Shown here piece by piece: positions 33,408 to 36,949 of a stretch of 36,949 nt of DNA. How positions within the stretch are numbered: position 1 is the first letter of the stretch; the number at the start of each line of letters is the position of its first letter. This DNA is from Bacteroidota bacterium. GTDB lineage: Bacteria; Bacteroidota; Bacteroidia; Palsa-965. The DNA is taken from assembly GCA_021299855.1 (NCBI GenBank), contig JAJTEY010000004.1, forward strand, positions 1-36,949. The letters are read 5' to 3'. Position numbers and translations under genes: made by a program. Below the pieces are notes generated by a model that was given only the letters and a program-made list of their open reading frames with translations, had not been told where the DNA came from and ran no database searches.

Positions 33408-34670
33408 ATGCTTGTGCTCTACACCTTTGCGATATATGTATACGGATTGATTATTCGTGTTGCAGCACTATTCAATTCCAAAGCGGCACTGTGGGTCAAA
33501 GGGAGACACGAATGGCAGCGAGGTTTATCTGATTTTAAAAAAATAAATTCAGGTAAGCTGGTTTGGGTGCATTGTGCATCATTAGGTGAATTTGAGCAGG
33601 GACGACCTGTTATTGAGCACATTCGACTACGGCATCCCAACATCAAAATTCTCTTGACATTTTTCTCGCCCTCGGGCTATGAAATCAGAAAAAACTACGA
33701 AGGTGCGGATGGTGTTTTTTATTTGCCGCTGGACACTCCCGGAAATGCTCACAAATGGCTGAAGATATTGCAACCTTCTCTGGCAATTTTTGTGAAATAT
33801 GAATTTTGGCTAAACCACCTTAACTCACTTCGCCATTCTGATATTCCGCACATTCTAATTGCTGCAAACTTTAGAGAAGATCAGGTTTTCTTTAAATCGT
33901 ACGGTAACATCTTTAGAGAAGGGCTTCGTGGTTATCACAATATCTTCACCCAAAATGAGAAATCGACCAACCTGTTGAAGAATATTGAAGTCGATTCGCA
34001 AGTTGCCGGCGACACCCGATTTGACCGCGTATTGAATATCCTCACACAAATAAATTCGCTTCCAATAATTGAAAAATTCTTAGGATCACATTCTTGTATT
34101 GTCACGGGAAGTACATGGCATCAGGATGAAATCATTGCATTTCCGGCGATCCTCAGCACACTTCCTGACCGCATGAAGTTAATTGTCGCACCTCATGATA
34201 TTAACACCTATCGTATTCGCTCAGTGGAACAAAATCTAATTCACGCGGGATGGAATAAAGAGGAAATAGTTCGATTCTCTCAAAATGAATCTATTGATGT
34301 AACAACAAAAAAAGTGTTGATTATTGACAATATTGGAATGCTAAACAAACTTTATCGCTATGCCGAAATATGTTTCATAGGAGGTGGCTTTGCTAAAAAT
34401 CTGCATAACACCTTGGAAGCAGCAGTATACTCCAAGCCACTAATTTTCGGTCCTAAACATGAAAAATTTGAAGAAGCGAAAGAACTTTTAAAGTTAGGCG
34501 GTGCAATTTGTGTTAACGATCAGGAACAACTGAAAATAGCGCTGATCCAATTGTTGAACAACCCGGAAACTCTTAAGAAAACAGGAATCAACGCAGGTAA
34601 GTATGTGGCAGATAATAAAGGCGCTGTCGAAAAAATCGCGAAACATATTGACAAATTACTTAGTCGTTAA
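33408..34670 (+). CDS. waaA: 3-deoxy-D-manno-octulosonic acid transferase
   Basis: The 420-residue GT30 enzyme adds Kdo from CMP-Kdo to the lipid A precursor at the inner-membrane face. It has an N-terminal membrane anchor (about 3-22), WVHCASLGEFEQGRPV with the catalytic-base Glu61, TFFSPSGYE, AIFVKYEFWLNHL, VAGDTRFDRV, GSTWHQDE and FIGGGFAKNLHNTLEAAVYSKPLIFGPKHEKFEEA. These are diagnostic. It starts 1 bp after the barrel gene. Its last 11 bp overlap the convergent porin gene. With the two LpxL-type genes it gives this window three steps of Kdo-lipid A assembly. Confidence 0.95.
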   Translation: MLVLYTFAIYVYGLIIRVAALFNSKAALWVKGRHEWQRGLSDFKKINSGKLVWVHCASLGEFEQGRPVIEHIRLRHPNIKILLTFFSPSGYEIRKNYEGADGVFYLPLDTPGNAHKWLKILQPSLAIFVKYEFWLNHLNSLRHSDIPHILIAANFREDQVFFKSYGNIFREGLRGYHNIFTQNEKSTNLLKNIEVDSQVAGDTRFDRVLNILTQINSLPIIEKFLGSHSCIVTGSTWHQDEIIAFPAILSTLPDRMKLIVAPHDINTYRIRSVEQNLIHAGWNKEEIVRFSQNESIDVTTKKVLIIDNIGMLNKLYRYAEICFIGGGFAKNLHNTLEAAVYSKPLIFGPKHEKFEEAKELLKLGGAICVNDQEQLKIALIQLLNNPETLKKTGINAGKYVADNKGAVEKIAKHIDKLLSR

Positions 34671-36537
34671 AAATCCACGACAATCCCAGTTTTAGTGCCA
34701 GATCATTCCCGGGATAATGCGGAATCATGTAATACGTTCGGCCCATAAGTCCGGCGTTAACATGTTCTGCTCGCACGTATGCTTTAACAGACTTAATTTG
34801 AATTGCAACGAATGGATCAAAGTAAACGTAACTCTTAAGTTTAATAGCATCTTGAACATAGAACACACTTAGGTTCGTATGATAACCGTCGGCAAAATAA
34901 CTACCTACATAAGTTAGATCGCAACCCAATTGAAAAGTCATTGCCTGTTTAAATAGTTTCCATTCCCCAATCAAGGTCTGACGGGCAACAAGCGGTGGCA
35001 ATCGAATAGGATCTTCCTCGGAGACTACATTATATCTCAACGATCCGTACCACCTGAAATGGGTTAACTGCATATCTTGTCCTAATACCAAACTTAGCAC
35101 ATCAAAATTTGAATTGTGCTGAACGGGAAGCAATGTACTATCGAAGTACACATAATTGGTATACGAATTGTATTCAACACTGAGTCTCGCACGTATTTTA
35201 TCAATTATCCGAATACTGGTCTGTAGTTGTAATTGAGTGTGATACTCATCGGATAAATCATTTACCCATTTGAAGTGATTCCCGGAAAAAGTGAGGGCCG
35301 TTTGTTCCGGGCGATATCTTCCCGAAACTGCATTCACATTGATAGAAATCTTTTTTGCTTCAAAAAAACCTATACGAGCAGAAATCTGATAATTACTTTC
35401 ATTAAGTCCGCTGAAATAGTAACGCGTTTTTAGTTGGTATGACGTTAACCAAGATGAAGTATCACGACCGAATACATCAAGTTTGCCGAGAAGATTACCC
35501 CCTGTTACCGATATAGTATCATTATGATAGTCGATAGCCTCATGACCTGCCGCAATTCGCATGAAGAAAACTTTAGTCGTGTTACTAAAGTTGCGCTGAA
35601 AAAATAGGTTGTTGGAAATAATATTTAGTCGTGTCGAATCGCGTGTCTCTAATGAATCACTATATATTGTCTGAAAAAAGCCGGCGGCCGGAAAGAAGTC
35701 GTTATAAACTCGTTTAGTTCCCTGAAGAGTAACTTGGTGACCTACGGAAATCGTTGGAACAATTACTTTTCGTGAATCTGATGTATCAACAATCGGTAAT
35801 TTATCGGGCCCGCATGACCAATAATTGGTGAACTGTAATTTGCCTGATATCAAGCGTCCTTGTGCATTTGCAAGATTAACACCAACAAGCTTTCTGTCCA
35901 ACTGCGTTGCAAATTCAAATAACGAATCATTAACTATCCCTCCATTTTCCTGCCAGGTACCGGTAGTCAAACCTCCATGGACGTGCATTGCATACCTACG
36001 ATGTTTGCCTCTAAACCAACTATTTAAAAACAATGATGTAGTGTTGGTTTGTTGATTCCTATAAAAACCTTCGGAACGAATTCTCCTAAATCCAAACGCC
36101 ACACCCAGATTGCTCCCGAAATTTCTAGAATGTAAAACATCTACAAATTGCTCCTTACGCATACCGGCACCATATTGTACTACAGTAATCGGTTTTTGTG
36201 AATAAAAAAATGCAGGCTCAGATGTGCCAAAATGAAAGTTACCGTTAAATGATCTCCGATCCCTGAATCCGGTATTAAATGCAACGGCCCCGTCAAGCGA
36301 TTTGTTTGGACCGCCAAGATTTCCGGTAGAAATATCTCGGGGGTGAATTACGTGAAACGAGTCGAGTTTATAACCAATCCTTCGAATCAAATGATTATCG
36401 AACAGAGAAAATTCGTATTCGGAAAAGGTATAAACAGAATTTGAATCCAAAGGCAGTCTGCTCGTTTGAGCGGAGAGTTGCCAAAGCGATAATAAGCCGG
36501 CAAATAGCAGAAATACAATAATTCTGGCGTGGCTCAT
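34660..36537 (-). CDS. Putative porin of the Bacteroidota outer membrane
   Basis: The 625-residue protein has a signal peptide (about 1-23, WQLSAQ) and a long beta-barrel pattern with alternating aromatic strands throughout. The N-terminal part (SEYEFSLFDNHLIRRIGYKLDSFHVIHPRD, then NLGGPNKSLDGAVAF and GFRDRRSFNG) resembles the Bacteroidota 'putative porin' family of large barrels. The C-terminus is ALKLGLSWIFND. Function is probably diffusion or substrate transport across the outer membrane; the solute is unknown. It follows an rRNA operon terminator and its 3' end overlaps waaA by 11 bp. A near-consensus -7 box is 4 nt before the ATG. Confidence 0.85.
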   Translation of the reverse strand: MSHARIIVFLLFAGLLSLWQLSAQTSRLPLDSNSVYTFSEYEFSLFDNHLIRRIGYKLDSFHVIHPRDISTGNLGGPNKSLDGAVAFNTGFRDRRSFNGNFHFGTSEPAFFYSQKPITVVQYGAGMRKEQFVDVLHSRNFGSNLGVAFGFRRIRSEGFYRNQQTNTTSLFLNSWFRGKHRRYAMHVHGGLTTGTWQENGGIVNDSLFEFATQLDRKLVGVNLANAQGRLISGKLQFTNYWSCGPDKLPIVDTSDSRKVIVPTISVGHQVTLQGTKRVYNDFFPAAGFFQTIYSDSLETRDSTRLNIISNNLFFQRNFSNTTKVFFMRIAAGHEAIDYHNDTISVTGGNLLGKLDVFGRDTSSWLTSYQLKTRYYFSGLNESNYQISARIGFFEAKKISINVNAVSGRYRPEQTALTFSGNHFKWVNDLSDEYHTQLQLQTSIRIIDKIRARLSVEYNSYTNYVYFDSTLLPVQHNSNFDVLSLVLGQDMQLTHFRWYGSLRYNVVSEEDPIRLPPLVARQTLIGEWKLFKQAMTFQLGCDLTYVGSYFADGYHTNLSVFYVQDAIKLKSYVYFDPFVAIQIKSVKAYVRAEHVNAGLMGRTYYMIPHYPGNDLALKLGLSWIFND

Positions 36538-36541
36538 GTGA

Positions 36542-36549
36542 TAAAGGTA
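36542..36549 (-). promoter_or_regulatory. Likely -7 box of the porin gene
   Basis: The minus strand reads TACCTTTA, one mismatch from TAnnTTTG, 4 nt before the porin ATG. The zone 20 nt upstream is TTTT, part of the T-tract of the rRNA terminator, so the -33 region and the terminator would share bases. Confidence 0.4.
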
Positions 36550-36565
36550 TCACAGTAAATAGGGT

Positions 36566-36602
36566 AAAAAAAAGAAACCCCGACAAAAGTCGGGGTTTCT
36601 TT
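36566..36602 (-). terminator. Rho-independent terminator of the rRNA operon
   Basis: Bases 36571-36584 and 36589-36602 form a perfect 14-bp stem (GTCGGGGTTTCTTT on one arm) with a 4-nt AAAA loop. On the minus strand it is followed by a run of T. It lies just after the 5S gene and ends the rRNA operon before the porin gene. Confidence 0.92.
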
Positions 36603-36607
36603 TAAAA

Positions 36608-36716
36608 TTGGCGGCGACATACTCTCCCACCTTGTAGGGCAGTACCATCTGCGCTGACGGGCTTAACTTCTCTGTTCGATATGGGAAGAGGTGATCCCCG
36701 TCGCTATAGCCACCAT
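36608..36716 (-). rRNA. rrf: 5S ribosomal RNA
   Basis: The minus strand shows the conserved 5S core: GGTGGCTATAGCG at the 5' end, CACCTCTTCCCATATCGAAC, AGAAGTTAAGCCCGTCAGCGC, ATGGTACTGCC and GTGGGAGAGTATGTCGCCGCC at the 3' end. The 5' GGTGGC pairs with the 3' GCCGCC to close helix I (with one G-U). Length is about 109 nt. Ends may be off by a few bases. It lies about 57 bp after 23S with no tRNA between. Confidence 0.95.
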
Positions 36717-36773
36717 AAAGCATTAAATACTTTAAAAAACATATTGGAATAAAAACACAAAAGAAGGATTGAT

Positions 36774-36949
36774 CAAAGAAAATCGATCGAGCAATTAGTA
36801 CCACTCAGCTTTGACATTACTGCCTTTACACCTGTGGCCTATCAACGTAGTCGTCTTCTACGGCTCTTAAGGGAGATCTCATCTTGAGGCGAGCTTCGCA
36901 CTTATATGCCTTCAGCGCTTATCTCATCCGAACATAGCTACCCTGCACT
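36774..36949 (-). rRNA. rrl: 23S ribosomal RNA, 3' end (partial)
   Basis: The minus strand carries the universal 3' region of 23S: GAAGGCATATAAGTGCGAAG, CTCAAGATGAGATCTCCC, GAAGACGACTACGTTGATAGG and GAGTGGTACTAATTGC. The gene runs off the right edge. The 3' end is set by analogy with E. coli at about 20 nt after TACTAAT, so it is approximate. Confidence 0.93.

Noticed and set aside
36717-36773. Possible tRNA between 23S and 5S rRNA
   Set aside because: The spacer is about 57 nt and AT-rich with no cloverleaf.

Overview
The window comes from a Bacteroidota bacterium, probably an environmental member near Chitinophagales or Sphingobacteriales; the exact order is my inference. The evidence is: a Bacteroidota-type -7 promoter box (TAnnTTTG) before many genes; no clear Shine-Dalgarno sites; lineage-typical proteins (a putative outer-membrane porin, a DUF4290-like protein encoded just before MurA, an M28 peptidase with a C-terminal PDZ domain, and an HX5D acyltransferase); and moderate GC content. 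It looks like ordinary chromosomal DNA. I saw no insertion sequence, phage gene, CRISPR array or tRNA.

Layout. Bases 1-1180: a possible truncated gene at the left edge, then a two-domain VOC protein. Bases 1177-7001 (minus): a GT2 polyprenyl-phosphate sugar transferase, then a tight group running beta-propeller protein, M28 peptidase, dihydroorotase, acyltransferase. Bases 7098-7526 (plus): an RlpA-like protein. Bases 7561-18845 (minus, leftward): DUF4290-like protein, murA, a TlpA-like thioredoxin with a lysine-rich tail, a strong terminator, grpE, dnaJ, an unlisted 50-residue small gene, an ABC exporter pair, a Ppx/GppA phosphatase, a sigma-54 type response regulator without a DNA-binding domain, and acetyl-CoA synthetase. 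Bases 18867-20683 (plus): two tandem LpxL-type lipid A acyltransferase paralogues. Bases 20645-23709 (minus): a CpsB/YwqE-type PHP phosphatase and Tex.

Bases 23789-32548 (minus) form one compact nine-gene operon for nucleotide sugars. WbpE-type aminotransferase, WbpD-type acetyltransferase, WbpB-type oxidoreductase and a WbpA/TviB-type dehydrogenase together make the four-step route from UDP-GlcNAc to UDP-2,3-diacetamido-2,3-dideoxyglucuronate. Ugd plus Uxs make UDP-xylose through UDP-glucuronate. RfbB makes dTDP-4-keto-6-deoxyglucose, and a WbpP/TviC-like epimerase acts on UDP-hexoses. An unrecognised 113-residue protein sits in the middle. The operon has no glycosyltransferase, flippase or polymerase, so the polymer is assembled by genes elsewhere.

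Bases 32645-34670 (plus): a small outer-membrane-type protein and the Kdo transferase WaaA. Bases 34660-36537 (minus): the large putative porin. The right end holds the 3' end of an rRNA operon on the minus strand: a perfect 14-bp terminator hairpin, 5S rRNA, and the last ~175 nt of 23S rRNA. The window as a whole is rich in envelope functions (lipid A, Kdo, peptidoglycan, surface sugars, porin). I did not find an obviously new defence or mobile system. The points most worth following are the uncharacterised gene in the sugar operon, the HTH-less sigma-54 activator, the Cys-to-Asp MurA, the 50-residue gene after dnaJ, and -7 boxes sitting 4-5 nt before start codons.
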